A stretch of 53,016 nt of DNA from a virus. A program made the translations under genes and the position numbers. This document shows positions 17,477-26,739 of this stretch, piece after piece. How positions within the stretch are numbered: the first letter of the stretch is position 1; each line of letters begins with the position of its first letter. The notes beneath the pieces were generated by a model. That model was not told where the DNA came from. It saw nothing but the letters and a program-made list of their open reading frames with translations, and did not search any database. The stretch is from positions 1 to 53,016 of IMG/VR virus record IMGVR_UViG_3300025894_000011; one strand, given 5' to 3'.

Positions 17477-17955
17477 TAAAACAATTTTGAGTCTTCGGTT
17501 AATAGCATAACTTTAAAATTTCTTAATTTAGCCATTTTATTTAATGCTTCAGTTTTACAAAGGTTCCTAACATAAGTTTCATATCCATGTTTAAAATTCT
17601 TTAGTGCCTTTGGTGTTTTTCTTTTTGGGGCCTTTGGTTTTTGTAATTGTGCCTTAGGTTTTATCTCTACTACAAATTCTTCAATTATACCTTCGCCTTT
17701 ATTCATCTTCATATAAAAGTCTGGGTAATAATTATGAAACTTTTTATCTAACATATTAAAGTATTTTACTGAGAATGGTTCAGATGCCCATTTTAATACT
17801 TCATCATTATGATCACACCAATGGCAAAACTTTCTTTCCCAGCTACTTCTGTATATGATAGGATGTTCTCCTATATACTTTTGTGGATTAACAGGATTAT
17901 AATAACCTTGTTTAAATCCTGACTTAGAAGTAGGTTTTACCTTTTTAATGCTCAT
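17476..17955 (-). CDS. 4: Head completion protein (T4 gp4-like nuclease fold)
   Basis: A 159-residue protein strongly resembling T4 gp4. It has PQKYIGEHPIIYRSSWERKFCHWCD near 24-48 (a Tyr-Arg-Ser-Ser-Trp-Glu signature) and VLKWASEPFSVKY near 53. It continues with KKFHNYYPDFYMKM near 70-83 and FVVEIKPKAQ near 93-102, the Asp...Glu-x-Lys arrangement of a restriction-nuclease-like core. Gp4 acts late in head maturation, before tail joining. T4 gp4 is about 150 residues. It lies between the gp55 sigma gene and the portal cluster. Confidence 0.92.
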   Translation of the reverse strand: MSIKKVKPTSKSGFKQGYYNPVNPQKYIGEHPIIYRSSWERKFCHWCDHNDEVLKWASEPFSVKYFNMLDKKFHNYYPDFYMKMNKGEGIIEEFVVEIKPKAQLQKPKAPKRKTPKALKNFKHGYETYVRNLCKTEALNKMAKLRNFKVMLLTEDSKLF

Positions 17956-17962
17956 TTAAAAT

Positions 17963-18328
17963 TTATATTGTATAAATACCGTCGCTATCAGCGCTACCAT
18001 TAATTGATACAGTACCAGCGTATTTCCTAGGATGTAATTTATTCCAACCTTTTGCAAATCCTCTTTTACATATTTCAGTAAAATAAGCGAAGGCATTAGT
18101 TGATTTTTCTGGATTAAAGTTTCTCCAATATTTAAATAAGTCCATATAAGCAGATGCTATACAGTCTTGTCTATCGTCTGGATTTGCGTATGATAATTTC
18201 CTAGAACATTTGTCTGCTAATAACATTAAAAATTCTAATGCCTTTGGGGTGAGCTCATCTTGTTCTTTGGATAATATTATTTGTTCTAAAAGATCTCTAT
18301 TATTTAGATAATTTCTTTTTCTTGCCAT
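17963..18328 (-). CDS. 55: Late-transcription sigma factor (T4 gp55-like)
   Basis: A reduced sigma factor that would direct host RNA polymerase to late promoters together with the sliding clamp. The 121-residue protein contains a sigma region 2-like stretch, DCIASAYMDLFKYWRNFNP near residues 59-77 and NAFAYFTEICKRGFAKGWNKL near 82-102 (quoted as NAFAYFTEIC plus KRGFAKGWNKL). This mirrors T4 gp55. It is shorter than T4 gp55 (185), with no region 4. A strong terminator separates it from the gene upstream and an early/middle-type motif precedes it, as expected for a regulator made before late genes. Confidence 0.9.
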   Translation of the reverse strand: MARKRNYLNNRDLLEQIILSKEQDELTPKALEFLMLLADKCSRKLSYANPDDRQDCIASAYMDLFKYWRNFNPEKSTNAFAYFTEICKRGFAKGWNKLHPRKYAGTVSINGSADSDGIYTI

Positions 18329-18342
18329 TTATAAATGTTTTA

Positions 18343-18357
18343 TTTATTATTATATAC
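18343..18357 (-). promoter_or_regulatory. Candidate early/middle-type promoter upstream of gp55
   Basis: The minus strand reads GTATATAATAATAAA, 15 bases before the gp55 ATG and directly after a terminator. It matches the TATATAATAATAAA motif of the clamp, uvsX and HAD genes. Confidence 0.5.
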
Positions 18358-18394
18358 AAAAAAAGCCGATAGTTTATTATTACTACCGGCTTTT
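18358..18394 (-). terminator. Rho-independent terminator after the 18412..20376 gene
   Basis: On the minus strand AAAAGCCGGTAG and CTATCGGCTTTT form a 12-pair stem (one G-U) around a ten-base loop, followed by further T. It isolates the gp55 transcript from the upstream structural gene. Confidence 0.85.
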
Positions 18395-18411
18395 CTATAT
18401 AGTGGGTGTTA

Positions 18412-20376
18412 TTAAATCTTAACGTTGAGTTGGCTTTTTGGACAGATAGTAGTTTTTCCAGTTTTAGGATCAATACATTCTAATTGATCTTTATCGCCTA
18501 ATGAAGTATAATCTTCAGCACTTACCATAACTTCCATACCTTTTTTAAGACCATTACCGTTCTTGTTAATTTCAGCTTCTACAAAACCGTCGTTTAAATA
18601 ATCGTTACGACTTTTTTTTTCTGTTACTGATTCATCCTTTTCATCATCATCTTCAAAATCTTCACCGTCATGAGTTTTAGATTTATCACCTTTATTTCCA
18701 CCTAATACAACTCTGTCATAAGTTTCTTGTAATGATTTTTCAAATTTAGAAATTTCTTCTTCTAGTAAATTCATTGCTTCTGTGAGTTCTTCAGTTTCAC
18801 CAAGCTTATCAATAGCATCTTTTACTTTTGCTTTCTTTTCTTCTAAGAATGATATTTTATCTGAAATGTCAGATCGTGATTTTTCAATTTTAGCAGCTTC
18901 ATCATTTTCAGCAATTAATCTTTCTGAAAGAATTGGAGTAGCATCATAATTAATAAATTCTTTTACTAATTTTACAGCCTCAGTTGCAGAAGGTACAAAT
19001 ACCATTTCATTAACATGCATTCCTGAATTAACTTTATTTACATAGATACCTTCCTGAACCCCTATCATAGTTAAAAATAGATTAGTAAACTCAGTTGAGG
19101 TAATGTTTGTAAAATTATCCATTTCGGCAAGAAGATCAATAGATTCAAAAAACTTACATACATTATCAATTTTCCATTGATTTCTGTAACCAAAGAAATT
19201 AAGAGCCATTAAAGATTCTTTTAATTCAATGATGCTTACATTTGATAAATCAGTATTTCCTAATTTTAATGTACCTTCAGATAAATTGTATTCTAAAGTT
19301 TTATTATTACCTTCTCCGAAAGTAACCAAAGTACCGTTCATGTTTTTAAACATTCCTAGACCTTCCAATACATCAAAGAATCTTGAATCTTTAACTTCAG
19401 TTTCAGTAATTGTCTTTCCATTAAAGTTATAGTTTTTTCCATGTAAGTGGAATGTTAATCCATTTTCAGATTCTAAAACCGGTGAAAGGATAGTAGAAAT
19501 TGTTCCACCTCCATTTGCAGTAGCTTTGTTATCATCTGCCTTCATTTCATTTAGAATAGCTTTACAATCCATTGACCATGGGTTCTTTGCAGCAATTGCA
19601 GAAAACTTAGATTTAATAGTATCAGATGATTCTGTTAGTAAACCTTCTAAGTCAGTTACTAAACTTTCATACATTTTACCTTTTTGTGATTGTGTTCTAG
19701 AAACAGCTTCAGATATTCTGAAAGACCATTTAGCATCGTTATAAGCTCCTGTGATATAAGATCTTAATTCGTTAATTGGATTTAACCAATCAGAAGAAGC
19801 TAAGTTTCTATGAAGATTTTTAGCAATGTTAAACTTAAGCATAGGATTAACACTGTTTTCTATTTCTTCGCTAATTACTTTGGTTTCTTCGTTCTTAAAT
19901 CTCATCGGGAATGCCTTTAGAGATTCTTCTAAAATGTCAAGGGCATTCTTAGCAGTATAAGAAGTTCTGGAATTATCCGAATTCATTTCTTTTAGTGCAT
20001 CAATGCTCTTCATAACATTTTCGTGCAGTTCAGCAATTGTAAATTTCATTTCGTTATGATTTTTTTGTTTATTATTTTCTGTTATGTTGTTTCCTTTAAA
20101 GGCATTTATAGCACTCATACCTAATTGTTGGGGAATTCCCATTCCGACTAAAATAGAAAGTACCTGTGAGTCTGTCATAGGTCCTTCATTAACCACCTTT
20201 CCGTTTTTACCGTCTAATTTTGTTTTACCGCTCTGTGCAAATAATACACCAACTATATCTAATAATTGTTGATTAGGGGCGTTAAGGTAAGGTGCGTCAG
20301 TATTAACTCCATATTGGCGGTCAATTCCACCATCCATGTAAACCTGAGTTTGGCCTTCTTTAATAACTTTTTCCAT
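18412..20376 (-). CDS. Large acidic virion- or prohead-associated protein, unknown
   Basis: A 654-residue protein between gp15 and gp55. It has no enzyme signature. The N-terminal third includes helical segments (FTIAELHENVMKSIDALKEM near 112). A beta-rich middle (LTFHLHGKNYNFNGKTITE near 300) follows, then a strong coiled coil (about 510-590, EEKKAKVKDAIDKLGETEEL). The C-terminal domain ends with a Cys pair (LECIDPKTGKTTICPKSQL). The strong terminator and late-type promoter fit an abundant structural product. An alternative start at the internal Met near residue 110 is possible. Confidence 0.6.
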   Translation of the reverse strand: MEKVIKEGQTQVYMDGGIDRQYGVNTDAPYLNAPNQQLLDIVGVLFAQSGKTKLDGKNGKVVNEGPMTDSQVLSILVGMGIPQQLGMSAINAFKGNNITENNKQKNHNEMKFTIAELHENVMKSIDALKEMNSDNSRTSYTAKNALDILEESLKAFPMRFKNEETKVISEEIENSVNPMLKFNIAKNLHRNLASSDWLNPINELRSYITGAYNDAKWSFRISEAVSRTQSQKGKMYESLVTDLEGLLTESSDTIKSKFSAIAAKNPWSMDCKAILNEMKADDNKATANGGGTISTILSPVLESENGLTFHLHGKNYNFNGKTITETEVKDSRFFDVLEGLGMFKNMNGTLVTFGEGNNKTLEYNLSEGTLKLGNTDLSNVSIIELKESLMALNFFGYRNQWKIDNVCKFFESIDLLAEMDNFTNITSTEFTNLFLTMIGVQEGIYVNKVNSGMHVNEMVFVPSATEAVKLVKEFINYDATPILSERLIAENDEAAKIEKSRSDISDKISFLEEKKAKVKDAIDKLGETEELTEAMNLLEEEISKFEKSLQETYDRVVLGGNKGDKSKTHDGEDFEDDDEKDESVTEKKSRNDYLNDGFVEAEINKNGNGLKKGMEVMVSAEDYTSLGDKDQLECIDPKTGKTTICPKSQLNVKI

Positions 20377-20395
20377 ATTATAGAATTTGATTTGT

Positions 20396-20406
20396 TTTAT
20401 ATATTC
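20396..20406 (-). promoter_or_regulatory. Candidate late-type promoter
   Basis: The minus strand reads GAATATATAAA about 20 bases before the ATG at 20376, identical to the portal element. Confidence 0.5.
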
Positions 20407-20423
20407 TAGGATCTTAGAGTTAA

Positions 20424-21380
20424 TTATCCTTCATCATCATCTGCATTTCGATATTGCCTACTCTCTGATGATTCGGTTGGTTTTTTAGATGAATCTATTT
20501 CTCTTCTATCATAAGGCCCACCTACTTGTTTGCTTGTGGTATTATTATAACCCTGATTACTTAATAGGTTTTCAAAAGGTGCTACTAAAATATTATCATC
20601 GCTAAATTCAAACTTTTGAAACACACCACCGAAATAAATACCAGCATTACCATTACTATCGCATCTTAACTGACCAACTCCAATAGCATCAGGATTTGTA
20701 ATTAAGGCTTGTCTAGTAATAAAGTCTATTTCTGATAATAGTATTCCACTTTCAAATACTGGCATAAATGATTTTAACTCCATATCAAAAGTAACTTGGA
20801 ATTCCTTTTTATCATTTAATCCCCATTCAAATGATCTCTCCTGTGAATAGTCATCAGGGACTCCCATACTTGCATTAACTCTAAACATTCCTAAATCTAC
20901 CTGAAATGTAGTGGCCCTATATAATTTGTTCATAATAGACTCTGTAACCTTTAACATTTCCAAATTATTAGAACATATTAAAGTTACACTGAAGCCCATA
21001 GTAACAGGTAAGAAATTAGTCATTAGAGAAAATGTCTTTAATACACCATTCCATTCTCTTACAAATTCCGCTCTTGTAAATTTATTGGTTTGTGCACTAG
21101 AGTCAATAGCCATAGAATTCATTTGAAGTATACCTCTAGGAACTACTTCATAATCTCCAATTGCTTTACCTGCCTTTTCGGCATCAAACATAAAGTTATC
21201 TAAAAGAAATCTTTCATTACCAGATATAGAATAAAAGAAAGGTACCTCAATCTTTTTTAAAGTATCTTCATCTACTTGATTATAATAATATACTTTTTTG
21301 CTTAATTCGGCTAACATACCTACTACTAAGTACCTAAGTATAGTATTATCTTTATTAAATTCCTGATTATATGCTGACAT
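20424..21380 (-). CDS. 15: Tail sheath stabiliser / tail terminator (T4 gp15-like)
   Basis: A 318-residue protein with the gp15 layout: an N-terminal helix (TILRYLVVGMLAELSKKVYY), KIEVPFFYSISGNERFLLDN near residue 45 and VPRGILQMNSMAID near 80. It continues with PVTMGFSVTLICSNNLEMLKVTESI near 124 (quoted in part: PVTMGFSVTLIC), a central strand set, and FQVTFDMELKSFMPVFES near 198. T4 gp15 caps the sheath and binds the neck. The C-terminal 50 residues are hydrophilic and probably disordered. T4 gp15 is about 270 residues. Assigned by pattern and by its place in the structural block. Confidence 0.75.
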   Translation of the reverse strand: MSAYNQEFNKDNTILRYLVVGMLAELSKKVYYYNQVDEDTLKKIEVPFFYSISGNERFLLDNFMFDAEKAGKAIGDYEVVPRGILQMNSMAIDSSAQTNKFTRAEFVREWNGVLKTFSLMTNFLPVTMGFSVTLICSNNLEMLKVTESIMNKLYRATTFQVDLGMFRVNASMGVPDDYSQERSFEWGLNDKKEFQVTFDMELKSFMPVFESGILLSEIDFITRQALITNPDAIGVGQLRCDSNGNAGIYFGGVFQKFEFSDDNILVAPFENLLSNQGYNNTTSKQVGGPYDRREIDSSKKPTESSESRQYRNADDDEG

Positions 21381-21393
21381 CTATTAGACTTTG

Positions 21394-21402
21394 TTTATAT
21401 TC
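21394..21402 (-). promoter_or_regulatory. Candidate late-type promoter upstream of gp15
   Basis: The minus strand reads GAATATAAA about 14 bases before the ATG, a shortened form of GAATATATAAA. Confidence 0.4.
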
Positions 21403-21405
21403 TAT

Positions 21406-23076
21406 TTATCCAATAGATTCAATGTTAAATTCACTAAAGCCACCATCTTTAGTTATTTCAATCTTTTTATCGAAATATTCGCTTGGTAAAACTGTATGGT
21501 TGATAACAAAGGTATTGAGGCCTATATCTTGTATTGTATTATGAAGTATGTTAATTATATGGTGTACGCCATCAGAGTCAATAGAAGAGAAGATTTCATC
21601 CAGAAAAAGAATGTTTAATGAAGGAAACCTAACCTTAATCATTTTTATTAATGCCATAATAATTACAAAATCAACCTTTTTCTTTTCACCTGTGCTTAGC
21701 GTCTTAGGGCTAATCTCTGTTCCTAGATGATGAAGAGAACAGTAAAACTTTTCGTTAAATCTAATACCAAACGGTATTCCCATTTCTCTCCCCATTAATT
21801 GAATGTGGTTATTAAATGAAGGAAGTATAGATCTTACTGCTAAGTTCTTAATTCCATTTTCACCCATAATATTTTCTAAGATAGTTAAATAATAATCTTC
21901 CCCTTCACTTTTTAACTTACCTGTAGATTTATCATCTTTTCGATTTTTAAAATCTTTTACTAGTTGTTTGAGATGTGATCCTGATTCAGACTCATCCTTA
22001 TCAGCCATTTCGATTAACTTATCTTTAATGGCTTCCATTTGAGTTTCTAATTGACCAACCTTAACATGTATTTTTCTACCTTTTTGTCTAAGATCAATTA
22101 ATTCAGTTTCTGCTCTTTCAGCGTCTTCCTTTATTTGATTCCATTCAGTAAATAATAAATCTAAAGAATCTTCTTTTTCTTTTTTAATATCTAAATGAAA
22201 ATCAGAATTAAGAGGGGCTGTGCAGGTAGGGCATGAATTATTTTCATATAGCTTAAGTTCTTTCTTAACAGTATTAATCTTAGAATTTAATGTTGATTTT
22301 TTATTGTTCTGCTTTCTTGAATTTTCATCTAATTTTTCTAAGTTAACTTTTGTAGCAGATGTAAGTTCTTTTAACTTTTTCCTGTTTTCATTTAACTGTA
22401 ATAATTTTTCTTTAAGAATTTTAATCTTTTCAGCATCTTTGTTTTTACTAACCTTTTCAAAATGCTTTATCTTATCGATTACAGATTCTATTGATTCATT
22501 AAGGGTTCTTATTTCATCATCATATGTTCGGATCTCCTCAATAATAGTTCTCCTCTTTTCTTTAACGGCTTCAGCCATTTCATTGATAATAGAAAATCCA
22601 AATATTTTATCAATGATTCTTTTCTTATCATAAGGAGACATTGTAATAAAAGACTTAAAATCATTTACAGACAAAATAATTACATTCTTAAATACATGGT
22701 AAGGTATTTCATAAATTTCAGTTTCTAAAAAATCTTGTAAATTTACTTTACCTGCAACATCATATTCAGATCCATTTATTTTTACATTAAAAATACCAGG
22801 ATTAATTCCTCGTTCTATTTCAACGGTGTTGTTTTTAGATTCTAAATGTATCTTACCCCAAAGAGCACCATTTACTCTATTAGGTAAATCTTTTAAGGTT
22901 GACCCTTCGACTTTACCGTAACATAAATAGGTTATAACTTTTGCAAGAGTACTTTTACCTGCACCATTTCCACCAAGAACTAAATAAAGATCACTTTTAT
23001 CTTTATCAAATTCTATTACCTGCATTCGGTTTCCGTAACTTGCAAAGTTTTTAAATTCTACTTTTTTAATCTTCAT
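21406..23076 (-). CDS. 46: Recombination nuclease ATPase subunit (T4 gp46, Rad50/SbcC-like)
   Basis: The ABC-type ATPase of the Mre11-Rad50-like complex that resects ends for recombination-dependent replication. The 556-residue protein has Walker A GGNGAGKSTL near 34-43 and a long coiled coil (about 170-390). A CPTC zinc hook lies at the coil apex (near 285), the ABC signature is LSTGEKKKVDF near 460, and Walker B is LNILFLDEIFSS near 485. T4 gp46 is 560 residues. Its ATG overlaps the gp47 stop by 11 bases, consistent with stoichiometric synthesis. Confidence 0.96.
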   Translation of the reverse strand: MKIKKVEFKNFASYGNRMQVIEFDKDKSDLYLVLGGNGAGKSTLAKVITYLCYGKVEGSTLKDLPNRVNGALWGKIHLESKNNTVEIERGINPGIFNVKINGSEYDVAGKVNLQDFLETEIYEIPYHVFKNVIILSVNDFKSFITMSPYDKKRIIDKIFGFSIINEMAEAVKEKRRTIIEEIRTYDDEIRTLNESIESVIDKIKHFEKVSKNKDAEKIKILKEKLLQLNENRKKLKELTSATKVNLEKLDENSRKQNNKKSTLNSKINTVKKELKLYENNSCPTCTAPLNSDFHLDIKKEKEDSLDLLFTEWNQIKEDAERAETELIDLRQKGRKIHVKVGQLETQMEAIKDKLIEMADKDESESGSHLKQLVKDFKNRKDDKSTGKLKSEGEDYYLTILENIMGENGIKNLAVRSILPSFNNHIQLMGREMGIPFGIRFNEKFYCSLHHLGTEISPKTLSTGEKKKVDFVIIMALIKMIKVRFPSLNILFLDEIFSSIDSDGVHHIINILHNTIQDIGLNTFVINHTVLPSEYFDKKIEITKDGGFSEFNIESIG

Positions 23077-24151
23077 GATTCGGTGATAATGTTCTTTTAT
23101 ATAAATCTTGTACTGATACCTTTAATCTTTCTTTTAGATCTTCTTCATATTCTAATGAATTAATGTATTCAGCTGCAATGTTCATTAAATTAAGTTCTCC
23201 ATTAAAATCAGACATTTCTCCATCTTCTCTATCATAAGGATTTTCTTCATCATAGATTCTTGGTTCTAATTTTCTAGCAACTCCATCCAAATAATCCATA
23301 AACATATTAATGTTATATTTACCTAGAACATTTGATGGTATAAAAACATCTACAAAATTATCCTTTATTTCCTTCTTTATGTCATCCATACGCATCTCTA
23401 AGATATCATTAATATAATACCTTATAAATTCAGGACTTCTTTTATTCATAAAGAATTCATGCTTTCCTGTATCTAAATCTAATACATAAATACCTTTTTG
23501 ATTTCCTCTATCAGATCTTGTCATTTGATAAGGATTACCTACAAGAACAAAATTTTGCTTATCTTGTCTATAATGAATATGACCAGAATAAACTCTTTTA
23601 AATCTTTTAAATATTCCTACATCATTACCCCCTTCATGTAAATGTTTTGTACTAGGAGAAGTTTGTACACCACGAGTTTCAGTATGACAAAACATATAAT
23701 CAATATTTTCCTTTATAGAATCTAAAGTTTCCTTTTCATGTTCATGGTCTCTTCTCCAAGGCATAAGTAAACATTTAGTATTATTATACTTTAAAATTCT
23801 TGGTTCCTTATGAACAGTAACATTAGGTAAATACTTTAAACAATCAACAGATGCAATATCATTAGAATTCTTTCTCATAATATCATGATTACCAACTATA
23901 ATATGAATATCAGGAAATATCTTACCTAATTCTTCAAACACTCTAATTGCTAAATCTTGCGCAGCTAAATTAACACTTTGGCGATTATCGAATACATCAC
24001 CTAAATGATAAAGAACATCACCTTCTTTATATTCTTTTTTAACTAAAGGTATAAAAAACCCAAAAAAGTAATCTTCAATAATATTAAGCCATAATACAGA
24101 ATTTGATCTACAGCCTAAATGTGAATCGCTAACCATCCAAACTCTTGCCAT
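23066..24151 (-). CDS. 47: Recombination nuclease subunit (T4 gp47, Mre11/SbcD-like)
   Basis: A metallophosphoesterase that forms the nuclease with gp46. The 361-residue protein shows the phosphoesterase motifs in order: DSHLG near residue 8, HLGDVFDNR near 49, VGNHDIM near 86, a CHTET segment near 153 and YSGHIHYR near 188. T4 gp47 is about 340 residues. It sits directly upstream of gp46 and one base after the unknown 24153..24650 gene, forming one operon with the helicase gene. Confidence 0.96.
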   Translation of the reverse strand: MARVWMVSDSHLGCRSNSVLWLNIIEDYFFGFFIPLVKKEYKEGDVLYHLGDVFDNRQSVNLAAQDLAIRVFEELGKIFPDIHIIVGNHDIMRKNSNDIASVDCLKYLPNVTVHKEPRILKYNNTKCLLMPWRRDHEHEKETLDSIKENIDYMFCHTETRGVQTSPSTKHLHEGGNDVGIFKRFKRVYSGHIHYRQDKQNFVLVGNPYQMTRSDRGNQKGIYVLDLDTGKHEFFMNKRSPEFIRYYINDILEMRMDDIKKEIKDNFVDVFIPSNVLGKYNINMFMDYLDGVARKLEPRIYDEENPYDREDGEMSDFNGELNLMNIAAEYINSLEYEEDLKERLKVSVQDLYKRTLSPNHED

Positions 24152-24152
24152 A

Positions 24153-24650
24153 TTAAAATAATTTTCTGATTTTTCTTTTTTCTAAGATATTATACTTATC
24201 GTCCAATTCTTTAATAAGTTCATCTTTAAATTTATTAGAAAGAGAATTATAAAATTTATTAGGGAATACATCAAAGTAATCTGATATAACACTAAACAAA
24301 TCAACTCTTGTATACCCATCCCCAATCTTTTCTATGATATGAGAATATACTCTATTGATTTGTACTTTATTTAATTTCTTAATTACTCCTTCTGGCGTAG
24401 CTTCATTTAAATGCTCATATTCACTACCCTTTATAATTTTATCAATCTTCTTAATTAGTAATTCATAGTGCATCCTATCATCAGGATCCATACTATCACC
24501 ATAAGTTGCAGCAACAGTAAAGTTAACTCGGTTTTCAGTAATATCCTGATCACCGTATGAATTATTAAAAATTTTATCTTTGTCTGCTAATTTAGGTGGA
24601 ATAGGTTTTCCGTTTTCATCTAATTTAGGTTTTTTCTTTTTTCCCCACAT
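24153..24650 (-). CDS. Unknown protein between helicase and gp47 genes
   Basis: A 165-residue charged, helical protein. The N-terminus is Lys/Pro-rich (MWGKKKKPKLDENGKPIPP) and the rest is helical (YELLIKKIDKIIKG near 82). No motif, membrane segment or zinc site is visible. Tight packing between gp41 and gp47 genes suggests a replication or recombination partner, perhaps filling a loader role. That is context only; it does not look like T4 gp59. Confidence 0.55.
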   Translation of the reverse strand: MWGKKKKPKLDENGKPIPPKLADKDKIFNNSYGDQDITENRVNFTVAATYGDSMDPDDRMHYELLIKKIDKIIKGSEYEHLNEATPEGVIKKLNKVQINRVYSHIIEKIGDGYTRVDLFSVISDYFDVFPNKFYNSLSNKFKDELIKELDDKYNILEKRKIRKLF

Positions 24651-24661
24651 ATCTTTTAAGT

Positions 24662-25945
24662 TTAATTTATATCGTCAGTTTCGGTTAATCTCATGTGATC
24701 ATAATCAATATTAAATCTACATCGAGTACCTTTACCTTGACCATCTCTAATTTTTAATACCTTTAACCAGTATTCTCGTTCTGCATGCATCATTGAATCT
24801 TGTATTAAAGCATACATAACATCTGCAGTATGCGCAAGACCAGCAGATTCAGCAATGTTTTCCATTCTTACCTCAGTAGCATCCCATGCACCACGGTTAA
24901 TTTGTGTGGCTGAAATTACTAACATATCTCTTTTAACTGCCAATGCTCGAAGATCTTCGGCAATTTGTTTAATCTTCATATAAGTATTTTCAGTATTAGG
25001 ATTTCTATAATTTGCAAGAATATTAATATAATCTACAACTAATACATTTACTTTATGATCTTGTGCTTCTTCTAAATCTTTTAAGTATGCTTCTATATCT
25101 AAAACAGTACCTTGTGATGTTGGCATTTCTTTTACAAAAAGTTTACCTGGTGGTAATAAACCTCGAGATATTTTTTCTAAACGTCTTTTCATATAATCTC
25201 TATTACCAGTTTTTTCATCGTACTGTGGCATTGGAATTTGTAACAGATTAGAACCTATTCTTTTTAAAACCTTTTGAGCTGACATTTCAGCAGTAATAAA
25301 AACTACGTTATGACCCATTCTAACAAAGTTAGCAGCATCATTAGCCAACCATATAGATTTACCAATATTTTGTTCTCCTGCATAAACTATTAAAGATTTT
25401 GTATCATACCCACCACCTGATACATTATCTACGAAAGTCCAACCTGTTTCAATTTTCTTTGATGTTCTTTGTACATGATCTTCTGGTTTAAAAAAGTCTA
25501 ATCCAATATCAGTATCAAAGTTTAATGATCCTTCTGTTGAGATCATGCCAATAGCACGAGTTACAACATCCTCAACATTTTCTGGTGATACATCTTGAGT
25601 TTTTACATATTCAATTGTTCTTACTAATTGTTTATCAAAATGTTTCCATTTAACCCATGCCTCACCAGTTCTTTTTAACCAATCCTGATCATATTCATTA
25701 ATATTAATATCATAAATAGAAGAAACTATATCAGAAGGTATTTCATTTGGATCATCTTTAATAAGAGCCTTCATCTGTTCTCTTGAAGGGCTTTCACCAA
25801 AATCAGTATAAAACTTTTTAGATAGTTTAGCTATTTGATCTAAATCATTATTAGAAAAGAAGCCTGGGCCAGTACTTTTTAGATAATGTGGCTTTTTAAG
25901 AAAGTAATTAAAAAATATTTTTTCGTGGTCTGTACTGGAGTTCAT
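24662..25945 (-). CDS. 41: Replicative DNA helicase (T4 gp41-like, DnaB family)
   Basis: The hexameric 5'-3' helicase of the replication fork. The 427-residue protein has an N-terminal helical domain and a RecA-like core. That core has Walker A GEQNIGKSIWLAND near 175-188, VVFITAEMSAQKVLKRI near 200, Walker B VNVLVVDYINIL near 288 and a DnaB-type VISATQINRGAWD near 333. It ends HMRLTETDDIN. T4 gp41 is 475 residues. It has its own early/middle-type promoter and leads an operon containing the unknown gene, gp47 and gp46. Confidence 0.94.
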   Translation of the reverse strand: MNSSTDHEKIFFNYFLKKPHYLKSTGPGFFSNNDLDQIAKLSKKFYTDFGESPSREQMKALIKDDPNEIPSDIVSSIYDININEYDQDWLKRTGEAWVKWKHFDKQLVRTIEYVKTQDVSPENVEDVVTRAIGMISTEGSLNFDTDIGLDFFKPEDHVQRTSKKIETGWTFVDNVSGGGYDTKSLIVYAGEQNIGKSIWLANDAANFVRMGHNVVFITAEMSAQKVLKRIGSNLLQIPMPQYDEKTGNRDYMKRRLEKISRGLLPPGKLFVKEMPTSQGTVLDIEAYLKDLEEAQDHKVNVLVVDYINILANYRNPNTENTYMKIKQIAEDLRALAVKRDMLVISATQINRGAWDATEVRMENIAESAGLAHTADVMYALIQDSMMHAEREYWLKVLKIRDGQGKGTRCRFNIDYDHMRLTETDDIN

Positions 25946-25950
25946 TTTTG

Positions 25951-25965
25951 TTTATTTTTATATAG
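25951..25965 (-). promoter_or_regulatory. Candidate early/middle-type promoter upstream of gp41
   Basis: The minus strand reads CTATATAAAAATAAA six bases before the ATG. The very short leader leaves no room for a Shine-Dalgarno site. Confidence 0.5.
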
Positions 25966-25971
25966 TAAAAT

Positions 25972-26739
25972 CTATATTTTGTTTAAATCTATAAGCCTTT
26001 GAACAAATTTACCATGTTTAGTATCATCATGGTAAGCTAAATAATCATAATGCTGATATGTATTATATGAGTTAGGTATTAAATACATCTTATAACCTAA
26101 TGATAAGAGAATTGTCTTTATGGATTCATTATCAGTATTTTTGGGGTGAAGTTCAATTAAAACAATTGGCTTATGATTATTTAAAGTTTTCATAGAACCT
26201 TGTAAAACCTTAAGCTCAAATCCTTCAACATCTATTTTAATTAAAGTTGGTGCGAATGAAAAACTATCCAATGTATTAGCAGTCATATTACTATTATCAG
26301 TATTTCCTAATGCAATACCGCCACAATTATTAAATACCAATTCCTTTGTATTATGTGACCATAATGGATTTTCATAAAAATCTTCTTGATTAATAATACC
26401 TAGTAACTCTGGTTTATTACTTAATGCTTCTTCATATAAAGTAATCTTATCACTTAAATTGTTAACAACAACATTACCACAGAGATTATAGAAATTAGAT
26501 TTTACTGGTTCAAATGCATGCACTTCTTTACCTAGCAATCCAAACTGAACTGTATGCCAACCAATATTAGCACCTACATCAATAATAGTAAAGTCATTAA
26601 GTATTATTTTTTTATAGACATCTTCTAAATGAAGCTCCCATCCTTGATCACCTAATATCTGTTGGCCCATCATATCATGAACATCACATATGAATTTAAC
26701 ACCGCGAGTTTCTTTAAATCTTAAGTCATGCTTATTCAT
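25972..26739 (-). CDS. FkbM-family methyltransferase
   Basis: A 255-residue SAM-dependent O-methyltransferase of the FkbM type, which usually methylates sugars. It has motif I IDVGANIGWHTVQFG near 53-67, AFEPVKSNFYNL near 74 and the FkbM signature IKIDVEGFELKVLQGS near 167-182. No membrane segment is seen. It sits between the helicase and UvsX genes yet belongs functionally with the glycan genes further right. It overlaps the 26732..27031 gene by eight bases. Confidence 0.9.
   Translation of the reverse strand: MNKHDLRFKETRGVKFICDVHDMMGQQILGDQGWELHLEDVYKKIILNDFTIIDVGANIGWHTVQFGLLGKEVHAFEPVKSNFYNLCGNVVVNNLSDKITLYEEALSNKPELLGIINQEDFYENPLWSHNTKELVFNNCGGIALGNTDNSNMTANTLDSFSFAPTLIKIDVEGFELKVLQGSMKTLNNHKPIVLIELHPKNTDNESIKTILLSLGYKMYLIPNSYNTYQHYDYLAYHDDTKHGKFVQRLIDLNKI

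Noticed and set aside
22220-22633. A 137-residue Phe/Ser-rich rightward ORF
   Set aside because: It is antisense to the gp46 coiled coil. Long antisense ORFs are expected opposite Lys/Glu-rich coding sequence.
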